A DNA stretch of 54,836 bases from Fidelibacterota bacterium (GCA_002718655.1 PBFM01000003.1:47885-102720), one strand, 5' to 3'. Counted from the stretch's first letter, positions 16,843 through 26,248 are shown. Notes: a model not told the origin generated them from the letters alone. Program-made: numbers and translations.

Positions 16843-18037
16843 TTTTTGACTTTTTTGATATCTCTATCTCTTTTGATTCAAAATAGTCTACATATTTAGT
16901 CGCAACCTTTTTCACTACTTTTTCCTTGTACCAAATTTTACACTTTTTACCAATTCTACTATATTTCTCTTTATTTTGAACATAACTATTTATGCAAAAA
17001 GCTATTTCCTCAGGAGTATTGGCATTTAGTATTGGGAATAATTCTGATTCAATTTCATCATATTGTTTTGGATCTCTCCAAGTAATTATAGGCTTACCAA
17101 TTGAAGCGCATTCTACTAGTGTACCATTGACTGCCCAAGAAATACCAAACTGACCAAAACATATATCTGCATATTGTAAACCAATAATTAAATCTTTTCT
17201 ATACATTTTTGGCAACCATATAACTTTTTTAGATAAACCCAATTCCACTACCATTTTTTTTACAATTTGTATATCGTCACCATATTCAAAAAGCACAAGC
17301 CGAGCATCAATATTAGTATCATCAGAAAACTTTTTAAATCCAAGAATAGCAATGTCAATCCCTTTACTATTCATTTCTCCTGGCTTGTAAATATTGCTCC
17401 TAGCTGAAAAAATCATTAAAAGGTCTGTCTCATTTCTAATATTTGCAAAAATATGGCCCCAGTGTGTCATTTTTGACAAATCATCAATATTTTTTTTATA
17501 GTATTGACTATCATATACCATAGGGTATGAATCAAACCACCTAATACTATTATTACAAAATTTTTTTAACTGCTGCTCATATCTTATTTCCAGTTTCACT
17601 GCGTGCAAAATTTTTATTTTGGATAATCCAGCTCTCTGAAAAGTTGATGCTGCCCATACGTGAGGTAATTTATTTGGAGAACATAGATTGAATTGTGTAA
17701 ACCTCCATATATCATCTCCGTATGGCGAAAAGATATCTAGATAAAGTCCTACTCTATGCAAATATGCAGGTGCTAATCCCGTACCAATTAATATATCATA
17801 TGGCATAGTATCTCGTTTGATAACATCCTTAGATGTAGAAAGAAACTTTGTAAGCTTTCCCCAATTAACCTTTTTAACATATGACATATATTTTAAATCA
17901 TATGAGTCACAACTGGGATGAAAGTGGGTCTGCTCATTATCTGTAAGTAAAAGGTCTATATCATAACCAAAATCTCTTAAATACCTGACCATAGAGAAAT
18001 TATTATTATTCTGATTTCCTATAAATGCAATTTTCAT
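16829..18037 (-). CDS. Glycosyltransferase, GT-B type, family uncertain
   Basis: A 402-residue GT-B-like protein. The first strand MKIAFIGNQNNNNFSMVRYL and the DIDLLLTDN turn look like an acceptor domain. FSPYGDDIWRF (about residues 105-115) is a motif I associate with sugar transferases of O-antigen clusters. The C-terminal half has RLVLFEYGDDIQIVKKMV, KVIWLPKMYRKDL, the ADICFGQFGISW stretch and VECASIGKPIITWRD, which parallels the donor site of GT4 enzymes with the Glu-x-x-x-x-Gly-Lys-Pro pattern. It follows the formyltransferase gene by six bases and overlaps wzx by 14. Substrate not deducible. Confidence 0.68.
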   Translation of the reverse strand: MKIAFIGNQNNNNFSMVRYLRDFGYDIDLLLTDNEQTHFHPSCDSYDLKYMSYVKKVNWGKLTKFLSTSKDVIKRDTMPYDILIGTGLAPAYLHRVGLYLDIFSPYGDDIWRFTQFNLCSPNKLPHVWAASTFQRAGLSKIKILHAVKLEIRYEQQLKKFCNNSIRWFDSYPMVYDSQYYKKNIDDLSKMTHWGHIFANIRNETDLLMIFSARSNIYKPGEMNSKGIDIAILGFKKFSDDTNIDARLVLFEYGDDIQIVKKMVVELGLSKKVIWLPKMYRKDLIIGLQYADICFGQFGISWAVNGTLVECASIGKPIITWRDPKQYDEIESELFPILNANTPEEIAFCINSYVQNKEKYSRIGKKCKIWYKEKVVKKVATKYVDYFESKEIEISKKSKNEIK

Positions 18038-18043
18038 AATTAT

Positions 18044-18964
18044 TTAGGTCAATCTTTTCCTAATTGATTTAACTATTTTATTCGATTCGCAAACTTGATT
18101 TTCATACTCTACAATTAAAATTTTTAATTTCCCTTCGCCACATGCTACAATAATGAAATTTCCACCAATTAAGATTACTTGCCCTGGAATAGCAAAAAAG
18201 ACTTCTCCATCATTAATAATTTGAGCATCCCATATTATTATTTTTTTTTCTTGAAAATAACCATATGCACCTCCATATGGTTTATTAGTAGCGTTTATTA
18301 ATCGCAAAATATCTTTAGATGATTTACTCCAATCAATCCTTCCATCTTCTGGTAATCGAGGATAGCATCGTAGAATATCTTTTGATTCAGTGGATTGTTT
18401 CTCTAAATAGAATTCTGGATTTTTTTTTAATTCCTCTACAGATTTATTAAAAAGAACAGGGACACGCTCAAATGTCCATTTGAGAACATCTCCTATTTTA
18501 GTATTTATATTTATTCCAAAATATTCCCGAGCTAAAATATCTCCACTATCAACTTCTCCTCCATTCATTTTGTGAATACATAAACCAATTTTATTTTCAC
18601 AATTGATTATTGCCCATGCTTGACATGCATTTCCACGATACCTAGGTAAATCACCTCCATGGGCATTAATTATGCCATATGGGAAAATATCAATAACAGA
18701 TTGTGGTATAATTCCAGTATAATTAACACTCACTCCAATATCTGGCTTAATTTTTTTTAGAAGATCAATGGTTTCAATAATCCTAGGAGTATTGACAAAA
18801 GGGATATGCCATTCATTTGCAATCTTTTCAAAGTCTGAAGTTTTAATTTTATATTCTGGAGCTTCCTTTGCTGTGACTATACATACTATATCATTACCAG
18901 ACTTGCTAAGTAATTTGGCAGACTCAAATAAAATTTCTGTTCTTCCAATAATTGCTATCCTCAT
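18044..18964 (-). CDS. Sugar N-formyltransferase (Fmt/ArnA-type fold)
   Basis: Predicted to transfer a formyl group from N10-formyl-tetrahydrofolate to an amino group on a nucleotide sugar or related intermediate. The catalytic triad Asn100, His102 and Asp139 is present in NAHGGDLPRYRGNACQ and EVDSGDIL. The HxSLLPxxRG signature of Met-tRNA formyltransferase is changed to HGGDLPRYRG, typical of cluster-borne sugar formyltransferases rather than the housekeeping Fmt. A C-terminal OB-like domain (from about residue 200, GYFQEKKIIIWDA) is retained. It sits between a glycosyltransferase and a WbmS-like deacetylase and shares one base with the latter's stop. A deacetylase before a formyltransferase would make sense as swapping an acetyl for a formyl group (inference). 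Confidence 0.8.
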   Translation of the reverse strand: MRIAIIGRTEILFESAKLLSKSGNDIVCIVTAKEAPEYKIKTSDFEKIANEWHIPFVNTPRIIETIDLLKKIKPDIGVSVNYTGIIPQSVIDIFPYGIINAHGGDLPRYRGNACQAWAIINCENKIGLCIHKMNGGEVDSGDILAREYFGININTKIGDVLKWTFERVPVLFNKSVEELKKNPEFYLEKQSTESKDILRCYPRLPEDGRIDWSKSSKDILRLINATNKPYGGAYGYFQEKKIIIWDAQIINDGEVFFAIPGQVILIGGNFIIVACGEGKLKILIVEYENQVCESNKIVKSIRKRLT

Positions 18965-19683
18965 TAATTATCGCTCAGCTCTAATATTTCAATTAATTGA
19001 TTTCTAACCCCATAACCATTAAATCGATATTTTAATAGCTCTATTGGATTATTGTGATATCTTCGAGTTTGTTCATATAAATCTAAATCATTGGTATTTA
19101 AATAAATATGAATTGGATGAAAATCAAAGATTTTTAAACCTTTTTTCTGCATTAAATAAGTGATAGAAGTTTTATCATTAGAAACGTAGTTTACATCATC
19201 CTCCCAAAAATGAGGACATTTATAAAGCCCCGAAGGGTGTATCCAAGGTTTTAGAGTGATTTTATTCCAGTGTGGTATAATATCATTACAATCATGGGTA
19301 AAATTACGATTTACTGCTTCTTGGAGAATATGCGAGCTTTGTACTAGTGAATGACTTCTTAAAACTTTTGAGTCAGGCACTAAGTTGAGAAACTTATCAA
19401 ATACGTCTTTAATATTTTTTTCTTGATTATTACTATTTTGTAATAACTTATTAAAGTTAGGATGAATACCTAATTCAAATTTTTCATTTTTAAGTAAATT
19501 GCTCAATAAACGGGTGTTATGTGTCACAAACCATGTTGCCTCTACATTATATTTGTTAACCAATTCAATAGAATCTTGAAGTACCAGATCATGACACCAA
19601 TCAAAATCAAAACTTAAAAATATACTATCATTATAGCTAGATGGTATCGTGGGGTCAATATTGGTAATTTTTGAAAATGTCAT
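18964..19683 (-). CDS. WbmS-like polysaccharide deacetylase-family protein
   Basis: Similar to the WbmS group, a branch of the NodB-like polysaccharide deacetylase fold seen in O-antigen clusters. The metal-binding strand is FLSFDFDWCHD (Asp26, Asp28), followed by ATWFVTHNTRLL, the HPNF histidine (His74), RSHSL and a late FDFHPIHIYLN that may supply the catalytic histidine. The length (239) matches this compact group. It might remove an N-acetyl group from a sugar before the neighbouring formyltransferase acts. It lies 33 bases downstream of the acyl-reductase gene, in the same direction. Substrate unproven. Confidence 0.7.
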   Translation of the reverse strand: MTFSKITNIDPTIPSSYNDSIFLSFDFDWCHDLVLQDSIELVNKYNVEATWFVTHNTRLLSNLLKNEKFELGIHPNFNKLLQNSNNQEKNIKDVFDKFLNLVPDSKVLRSHSLVQSSHILQEAVNRNFTHDCNDIIPHWNKITLKPWIHPSGLYKCPHFWEDDVNYVSNDKTSITYLMQKKGLKIFDFHPIHIYLNTNDLDLYEQTRRYHNNPIELLKYRFNGYGVRNQLIEILELSDN

Positions 19684-19716
19684 ACTTCATTAATCATATT
19701 TAATGAGTGATTTTTC

Positions 19717-20952
19717 TTAATTTAATTCGATTTTCCTTGATAAAATACTCATTAAATCATAACCATCCCATACCAAAGAAAAATCCATAGTTCGACCAAT
19801 AGGAACAATTCTATCAATGCCGATAGGATTTAATTCAAAGATAATCTTTTTTAACTCATCCTTTGAAAACCCATAATATGACAATGTTTGAAACTTTTTA
19901 GTTATTACCGTAGATAATTCTTTCAAATCTTTAATATGGTACTCAGGAAAGTAACCACCCTTACAACGATAAAGTTCTATATTATCAGAAATACTATTCA
20001 ATGTTATTCTCCAAATTAGATTATCCTTCCCAGGATTAAATTTAATATCTTGCATATTAATTGATTGCCTATAAAAATTAGTTAGCTTATCAACAGATAT
20101 AATTGGTTGTATAGAATAATTCTTTTTTACCATAATGTATAAGGCATTCCAAAACTTTTCTTTAGACTTTTTAACATTATTATTTGACCCTTTCCATAAA
20201 ATTAGATGTGGTGAAGTACATGCATTTTGATCAAATAAATATGTATCATTATAAAACCCTTCTGCTATTTTTTTATGTTGTGTTTCTTTTACGAATTGAT
20301 TAGCATTAATAATACAAAAAGAATAACGATCAGCAAACGTAATATCATACGCTCTAGGTGGTAACTGTATTTTTCTTATCTCTCTTATTGTTTGGTCTCC
20401 ACCCCAAATAACTCTCACGTCACATAGTGAGGAAAACATACTTGTGGCACTATTTGATTTTTCATACCTAATGAGAATAATTCTTTTTGATATATTACGT
20501 AAAACATCTTTATCATAAAGTCTCTTAATTGCATTATTGATTATTTCAATTTGAATGAATTTTTTTGATGGTACTCGAACAATATTCGAATTACCTGATA
20601 ATAACCCTACTATCAATGAATATGCAAAATTCACTGGAACATTTGATGGCGCGATATGAAACACCACACCACGTCCGATATTTATCGTTTGAATATGTTT
20701 AAAATTTTTCATTAAGGACATAATATTTGCTTTTCTGCAATAGAATGCAAAAGTCGCTACATCAGGGTACTGTCTAATTTTATTATCTTTTTTTATTTCT
20801 GAAGAAAGATTATCTAAATATTCAATTATTTCATCATGAAATAATGGAAGAGGTTTAAGTTCTATTAAGCTTTCATAGTCCGAAGAGTTTAGAAATTGTA
20901 TATTATTAATATTATCATTCATAAGTATCACTACATCCTCTGATTTCAGCAT
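19717..20952 (-). CDS. LuxC-like acyl-CoA/acyl-thioester reductase
   Basis: Member of the LuxC family of the aldehyde-dehydrogenase superfamily, which reduces an activated acyl group to an aldehyde with NADPH. It shows the LuxC-type nucleotide segment GRGVVFHIAPSNVPVNFAYS (about residues 93-112), LLSGNSNIVRVPS, VIWGGDQTI, and the catalytic cysteine Cys245 in FDQNACTSPHLI. The length (411) is slightly below luminous-bacteria LuxC. No luciferase genes are near. It partners the LuxE-like gene, overlapping it by 38 bases; GGAAG about nine bases before ATG 20952 supports that start, though ATG 20922 is possible. The aldehyde made here would have to be used by a neighbour such as NeuB or the TPP enzyme (inference). 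Confidence 0.85.
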   Translation of the reverse strand: MLKSEDVVILMNDNINNIQFLNSSDYESLIELKPLPLFHDEIIEYLDNLSSEIKKDNKIRQYPDVATFAFYCRKANIMSLMKNFKHIQTINIGRGVVFHIAPSNVPVNFAYSLIVGLLSGNSNIVRVPSKKFIQIEIINNAIKRLYDKDVLRNISKRIILIRYEKSNSATSMFSSLCDVRVIWGGDQTIREIRKIQLPPRAYDITFADRYSFCIINANQFVKETQHKKIAEGFYNDTYLFDQNACTSPHLILWKGSNNNVKKSKEKFWNALYIMVKKNYSIQPIISVDKLTNFYRQSINMQDIKFNPGKDNLIWRITLNSISDNIELYRCKGGYFPEYHIKDLKELSTVITKKFQTLSYYGFSKDELKKIIFELNPIGIDRIVPIGRTMDFSLVWDGYDLMSILSRKIELN

Positions 20953-21985
20953 TTTTTATTCTTCCAGAGACTTTGAAATATTTTCCAAATCTCCCACACT
21001 CACAATCATCTTCTCCTAAAATATATCCCTCATCCTCAGTTAACAAAGAGTGTCCGGGATAGCTCTTAGGTAATACAGATAGAACTTGTATTATACCTTT
21101 CTCTCCATAATTAGCAATTGTGAAATCAGAAGCCCTTCTAATAATTATATCAGAATAAATAGATGAGTGAAGATATCCTTTTTCACACTCCATATATATA
21201 GATCCAGTTTGTTCTACCATACCATAGTAATCATAAACATAGCTTATACCAGTATATTGATTTAACATCTTTTGAAATTCATCAGAATTAATAGATGTAT
21301 TTTCAAGTTTTTTCCATCCCCCACCGTGGATTAATACTGATTTTGATAAATCAAACTTAATATTTCTCTTTTCCAATTCTTTGATGAAATGTTGATAAAT
21401 AATAAATGTAAAACCAAAAAGAAATATCTTTTTATTCTCGTGTTTTTCAAGAAATTGAATGATTTTTTTGTGGTTTAATTCCATTTTTTCATTAAGTGCA
21501 TAAATCTTATTCTTTCCAAAAAAAGAAAACCCAAGTATTCCAGCACCCCTTGCTGAAAACATATTTCTATCTTTCAACACACTTGGTGAATCAATTATTA
21601 TCATTGGGATTCGCTTGGATCCAATAAAATTAGAAACAATTTTTGTTAAAACTTTAGATTGATTATACGAAGTTTCCTTATCGATATAAATTCTTGAAAC
21701 AGATTGCCCTGTAGTACCAGATGATAGCATCGTTTTATTTATTTGAGCTTCAGAAATACTAAAGAGATTTTCCATTTTAAATAACCTAACAGGAAGAAAT
21801 GGTATATCGGCTATTTTTTTGCTTTCTTTTAAATCATAATCTAATGCATCTAAAATCCTTTTATATTCATAACAGTTATTGTAATGGTGTTTTGTTAGTT
21901 TTGATAGAAAGCCATTTAATAATTTTTCTTTTTCATCCTTTTGCAATGAATAAGGTGATTGATTGAAAAAAATTGAATAGTTCAT
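20915..21985 (-). CDS. LuxE-like acyl-protein synthetase
   Basis: ANL-superfamily enzyme like LuxE, which activates an acid with ATP and holds the acyl group on a cysteine before handing it to LuxC. The AMP-binding loop MLSSGTTGQSVSR spans about residues 87-98. The C-terminal part has DDCECGRFGKYFKVSGRIK and ends in RGCSDTYE, with Cys352 four residues from the C-terminus. In LuxE the acylated cysteine also lies close to the end, so the acyl-carrying residue seems retained. The length (356) fits LuxE. The start overlaps the AMP-ligase stop by four bases (ATGA), so these are coupled. Confidence 0.85.
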   Translation of the reverse strand: MNYSIFFNQSPYSLQKDEKEKLLNGFLSKLTKHHYNNCYEYKRILDALDYDLKESKKIADIPFLPVRLFKMENLFSISEAQINKTMLSSGTTGQSVSRIYIDKETSYNQSKVLTKIVSNFIGSKRIPMIIIDSPSVLKDRNMFSARGAGILGFSFFGKNKIYALNEKMELNHKKIIQFLEKHENKKIFLFGFTFIIYQHFIKELEKRNIKFDLSKSVLIHGGGWKKLENTSINSDEFQKMLNQYTGISYVYDYYGMVEQTGSIYMECEKGYLHSSIYSDIIIRRASDFTIANYGEKGIIQVLSVLPKSYPGHSLLTEDEGYILGEDDCECGRFGKYFKVSGRIKNAEIRGCSDTYE

Positions 21986-23379
21986 AATAGTTCTATTAGT
22001 TCAGAATACAGAGTTTTACCTGAACTATTTTTGGGGATATTTTTTATATAGTGAACATCAAATACATTTTGATTAATTCCAATTTGATCTTTAATAAAAT
22101 CCTTAATTAATTTTATTGATTTTTTTTCTACTGCAAAAATAGACATTTTATCATCAAAACCAATACAAGCACACTCGCAGAAAGAATCCTTTACTAATTT
22201 TTCAACTTCATCAAGATTAATTCTATTGCCAAAAATCTTAATAAATCGTTTTTTTCTTCCAATTATATAATAAAATCCATTATTATCTCTTTTTGCTATG
22301 TCACCAGTATATAACTTACCTTGATTTACATCATCCTTAATCAAATCTATGCCACATTCAGCATACCCCATAGAAACATTAGGACCTGAATATACTATTT
22401 CACCTTCTTTATCTTGTTCATCAATAATATTCCCATCTTCATCAATCAATGAAATTTCTCCATCAGGAATTGGTTTCCCAATACTACCCAATTTCTTAAT
22501 TGAATATCTTGGTGGCAGATAGCTGATTCTTGCTGTAGCCTCAGTCTGTCCGTACATAACATAAAAATTTATTCCATTCTCGATTGAAAAAGTTGCAAAT
22601 TCTCTATTCAGGACTTTATTAAGCTTCCCCCCTGCTTGTGTTATGACTTTTAAAGATGGCAAACTTTGTTTAAAAAATCTAAGTTTTTTTAAAATCTCAA
22701 AGGTATAGGGTACTCCTGAAATTGAAGTTGCTTTTTGAGACTTTATAAACGTCCAAAATTCTTTTTCCATTAAAGATTTATTCGTAAGCAAAATTGTTGC
22801 ACCGGACATAATGTGACTATTGATAATTGAAAGGCCAAAAGAATAGTGCATCGGAAGAGTGGTTATAGGACGATCTTTTTGTTTGATTGATAAATAATTG
22901 ATTATTGATAAGGAATTTGAGTAAAGGTTATCGTAAGTGAGTTTCACAAATTTTGGGCTACCGGTACTTCCTGATGTGGTTAAGAGCAGGGCTAGATTTT
23001 TGTGAAGTAGAAAAAAAGATTTATTTCTTGATTCATAGAGATCATAGTCTTTAATACATTTCTTCTTAAGATAATCCTTATTATTGAATAATCTTTCTGA
23101 TGGGCACCAGATATATCTCGGTTTATAAACGCCAATTAACGATGCCAACATAAGTTCATTTATATTGTAATCTAGCATCATAGGAACGGATTTTTTTGTG
23201 ATAAATGAAATATAGCCTAGAAGAGAACCAAAACTATTTTTAGATAAACAAAAAACTAATGATCGAGATTCAACTAGTTTTTCTATCAAATCTAAGTATT
23301 CAAATAAATCACTATAAGTATATTGACCATAATTTGAAGTGATGACAGCTATATTGTTTTTATATTTCTGGTTTAACAC
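21982..23379 (-). CDS. AMP-forming acyl ligase / adenylation enzyme
   Basis: ANL-family ligase that adenylates a carboxylic acid and loads it to a thiol, probably the ACP encoded nearby. Motifs: P-loop LLLTTSGSTGSPK (about residues 132-144), YVMYGQTEATAR (A5), YTGDIAKRDNNGFYYIIGR (A7-A8, with the Asp that holds ribose), FGNRINLDEVEKLV, and the catalytic Lys in NSSGKTLY near the C-terminus. At 465 residues it is compact, like O-antigen and amino-acid adenylating domains rather than long fatty acyl-CoA ligases. It is translationally coupled to the LuxE-like gene and lies 36 bases after the NeuB gene. Acid substrate unknown. Confidence 0.85.
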   Translation of the reverse strand: MLNQKYKNNIAVITSNYGQYTYSDLFEYLDLIEKLVESRSLVFCLSKNSFGSLLGYISFITKKSVPMMLDYNINELMLASLIGVYKPRYIWCPSERLFNNKDYLKKKCIKDYDLYESRNKSFFLLHKNLALLLTTSGSTGSPKFVKLTYDNLYSNSLSIINYLSIKQKDRPITTLPMHYSFGLSIINSHIMSGATILLTNKSLMEKEFWTFIKSQKATSISGVPYTFEILKKLRFFKQSLPSLKVITQAGGKLNKVLNREFATFSIENGINFYVMYGQTEATARISYLPPRYSIKKLGSIGKPIPDGEISLIDEDGNIIDEQDKEGEIVYSGPNVSMGYAECGIDLIKDDVNQGKLYTGDIAKRDNNGFYYIIGRKKRFIKIFGNRINLDEVEKLVKDSFCECACIGFDDKMSIFAVEKKSIKLIKDFIKDQIGINQNVFDVHYIKNIPKNSSGKTLYSELIELL

Positions 23380-23415
23380 AAAATCTGGTTTATATAATTC
23401 AGCAAAAAATATTAA

Positions 23416-24450
23416 TTAATCTAACAAGTCTTCTAGATTAAGCAATGTATCTTTGGTTATGTCATTTTTTACTTTTAATCCTATGAGATCATAAATCTTC
23501 TTAGGCGAAATGCCAGTACCTGGTCTTTTTGCATCTAAATCATTTTTTGATAAAATTTCTCCTGCTTTAATATCTCTTGTACTTACAACACTTCTTCTCA
23601 TTTTATCTCTTTGCTCCAGCTCCGCATCCAAAACACAACGTTCCTCTACACCCATAGCAATTTGGACATTATTTATTTGCTTAATTAATTGTCTCATTTC
23701 ATCTGGCTCAGTTGCCATTTGATTATCCATACCTATTTTATTTTTGTTTAAAGTAAAATGTTTCTCAATTAGAGCACTTCCTAAAGCAACTGCTGAAATA
23801 GCCATTTCGGTACCAATTGAATGATCTGAAAACCCTATTGGATATTCAGGGAATTTTTTACGTAGACCTATAATATTATTGAGGTTAAGTGTTGAATTTT
23901 CTGGGGGGTAAATAGAAACACAGTGAAGAATTATAATTTTGTTATTTCCAGTATTTTGGATATAATCTACAGCGGTTTCTATTTCTTTGGCATCTCCCAT
24001 TCCAGTTGAGAGAACTATGGGAATGTTCTTTTTGCCTATATATTCAAGAAAAGGGTAATTAGTTAAATCCATTGATGCTACCTTGATAAATGGAGCATTG
24101 GTTTCATTAATTAGAAAATCTACTTCCTTACTAGAATATGGTGTTGATGCAAAAGCAATTTTAATTTCAGCACAGTATTGGGCTAGCTCACTCAATTCAT
24201 TTTCAGAAAAAGAGAACTTTTCAACAAATCTTTTTGCAATTGGATTATCATCGTAATAAGTTTTTGAGTATAATGTTTCTGAAGACCAAGATTGAAATTT
24301 TACACAATTACATCCAATAGCTTTTGCTGCATCAATCATTTTTTTTGCGATGCCTATATCACCAAAATGACTTGTATTTATCTCTGCTACAATATAAGGA
24401 AGATAATAATCACCAACTGTTTTTCCATCTCTTAAAACTATTTTTGACAT
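23416..24450 (-). CDS. neuB: NeuB-family nonulosonic acid synthase with SAF domain (first copy)
   Basis: Condenses phosphoenolpyruvate with an aldose (classically a 2-acetamido hexose) to make a 3-deoxy-nonulosonic acid. The TIM-barrel start is YIVAEINTSHFGD then IDAAKAIGCNCVKFQSW. Middle blocks are APFIKVASMDLTNYPFL, IVLSTGMGD, ILHCVSIYPP, IGFSDHSIGTE and ALIEKHFTL. The C-terminal SAF (antifreeze-like) domain is present (DIKAGEILSKNDLDAKRPGT), so the enzyme is full length (344). No NeuC or NeuA sits beside it. It is flanked by the TPP enzyme (9 bases) and the AMP ligase, which hints at a non-standard substrate (inference). Confidence 0.88.
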   Translation of the reverse strand: MSKIVLRDGKTVGDYYLPYIVAEINTSHFGDIGIAKKMIDAAKAIGCNCVKFQSWSSETLYSKTYYDDNPIAKRFVEKFSFSENELSELAQYCAEIKIAFASTPYSSKEVDFLINETNAPFIKVASMDLTNYPFLEYIGKKNIPIVLSTGMGDAKEIETAVDYIQNTGNNKIIILHCVSIYPPENSTLNLNNIIGLRKKFPEYPIGFSDHSIGTEMAISAVALGSALIEKHFTLNKNKIGMDNQMATEPDEMRQLIKQINNVQIAMGVEERCVLDAELEQRDKMRRSVVSTRDIKAGEILSKNDLDAKRPGTGISPKKIYDLIGLKVKNDITKDTLLNLEDLLD

Positions 24451-24459
24451 ATAATTCTT

Positions 24460-26244
24460 TTATTGATCTATAGGTTTAATTACCATTTCAGATAGAAATA
24501 AATCTCTATCAAGAAATGGTGCTTGGTCTTCTAGTGGTCTTTGGACAAATCTTTTTTCTTTATTTCTTGTGTGAGCTACGCTGATATAATCTTGATTACT
24601 TAACCCAATAACTTCGCACAATACCGGTCCAGTTTGACTCATTACATTATCCAAATCATTTTTTAAATTTTTACTGTCATCTATTTTCATATATGTTAAA
24701 TCAAACGCGTTTGCTACCTTTTCAAAACTAGGAATTCCTACACCATCCTTTGGGTCTGTGCCAATTGTTCGGTTACGAAATAGTTCTATTTGTCTTTTTC
24801 TAATTACAGCGTAAGCGTAATTATTAATTACGAATATTTTTGCAGGTATATTATGATATTTGATAGTTTCTAATTCCTGAAGATTCATCATAATTGAACC
24901 ATCCCCAATAACAGCAACCAAGGGTCTATTGCTAGCAAAATGTGATCCAATTATTGCGGGAAGCGCAAATCCCATTGAACCTTGTGAGGCTGGATGAATG
25001 CATCTTTGATTTTTTTTAAAATTAATATTAGTAGGTAAGATAAGTTCATTCAATCCTGAATCACTATGAAAAACCACATTTTCTGGCATCACCTCGCTTA
25101 GAATATCAGATAATAGATAAAGATCTATTTCTTTTGTTTCTTTAAAACCATCCTCGCATTTTGGGAAAATATTTTTCCAATGCAAGTTTTTATCGATCCA
25201 AGATTTTTCTGTAGGTTTAATATTTTCATCAAGTAGACTTGATAAAAATAATTTTGCATCTGCTTTGATAAATCGATCGATTTTAACATTTCCTTTAGTA
25301 TGCTCGATTTCATCAATATCTACAATGATTTTTTTTGCTTCACGAGCAAATTTTTCGTATTCTGTACCAGTTGTCATAGATGTAAGGCGATTGCCAATCA
25401 CAATAAGCAAGTCACTATTTTGTACAGAAAAGTTAGCTGATCTCGAACAGCCCATTATTCCAACAGATCCTATTGAAAGTAAATTACTAGTTCCATAAGA
25501 ATCTGGTGCAGAACCAGAATATGTTACTGGAATTTTGCATTTTTCAACAAATTTACATAGTTGATTTATTGCTCCAGCAGAACGTATACCACTTCCAATC
25601 AGTAAAACAGGACGTTTTGCATTTTTTATTGCTTCAATAACATAGATTTTGTCTTTTTGAGATAATTCGTAATTTGATATTTTTTCAGATTTGAAATGCT
25701 CTTGCTCATCAGGATTTATACGCATATTTTGAACATCCAAGGGAATATCGACCCATACTGGTCCTTTACGCCCTTCTTCCGCCATATATAACGCTTTTTC
25801 AAATTCATAGACTGTTCTGTTTGGATCTGTTATCATTACTGCATATTTTGTAATGGATTCAACAATAGGTATTATGTCAGCTTCTTGCTGGCCATACGTA
25901 CGGATTTTAGTTCCGTTAAACCTTGAAGTCTCTTTTAATTTATTTTGCCCTGATATAAAAATAGTTGGAATTCCATCTTGCCATGCATTTAATACACCCG
26001 TCAATGTATTTGTCATTGCACAACCAGTAGATACAATACAAACGCTGGGTCTTTCAGTAAATTGAGAGTATGCAACCGCTGAAAATGCTGCAGTTTGCTC
26101 GTGATGAACTGATATGCCTTTTATATTTTTATGACCTGCAATTGCATCAGTCAAAAATAGAGCTCCTCTTCCGGTAACTAAAAAGGCATGCCGAATGCCC
26201 TCTGAAGAAAGCTTATTCATTAAATAATCAGCTATCCTAACCAT
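24460..26244 (-). CDS. Thiamine-diphosphate enzyme, acetolactate-synthase-like
   Basis: Full-length three-domain TPP enzyme (594 residues) of the acetohydroxyacid-synthase/decarboxylase family. The catalytic Glu49 that protonates thiamine lies in HHEQTAAFSAVAYS, and the TPP/Mg motif GDGSIMMNLQELETI ... INN is in the third domain (about residues 448-477). The middle domain has VLLIGSGIRSAGA. It is not the housekeeping IlvB: it sits inside the sugar cluster, 4 bases after the dehydratase and 9 bases before NeuB. A cluster-borne relative (YerE) adds a two-carbon unit from pyruvate to a keto sugar in yersiniose synthesis; decarboxylase or carboligase activity on an aldehyde is possible here, unproven. 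Confidence 0.82.
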   Translation of the reverse strand: MVRIADYLMNKLSSEGIRHAFLVTGRGALFLTDAIAGHKNIKGISVHHEQTAAFSAVAYSQFTERPSVCIVSTGCAMTNTLTGVLNAWQDGIPTIFISGQNKLKETSRFNGTKIRTYGQQEADIIPIVESITKYAVMITDPNRTVYEFEKALYMAEEGRKGPVWVDIPLDVQNMRINPDEQEHFKSEKISNYELSQKDKIYVIEAIKNAKRPVLLIGSGIRSAGAINQLCKFVEKCKIPVTYSGSAPDSYGTSNLLSIGSVGIMGCSRSANFSVQNSDLLIVIGNRLTSMTTGTEYEKFAREAKKIIVDIDEIEHTKGNVKIDRFIKADAKLFLSSLLDENIKPTEKSWIDKNLHWKNIFPKCEDGFKETKEIDLYLLSDILSEVMPENVVFHSDSGLNELILPTNINFKKNQRCIHPASQGSMGFALPAIIGSHFASNRPLVAVIGDGSIMMNLQELETIKYHNIPAKIFVINNYAYAVIRKRQIELFRNRTIGTDPKDGVGIPSFEKVANAFDLTYMKIDDSKNLKNDLDNVMSQTGPVLCEVIGLSNQDYISVAHTRNKEKRFVQRPLEDQAPFLDRDLFLSEMVIKPIDQ

Positions 26245-26248
26245 AGAT

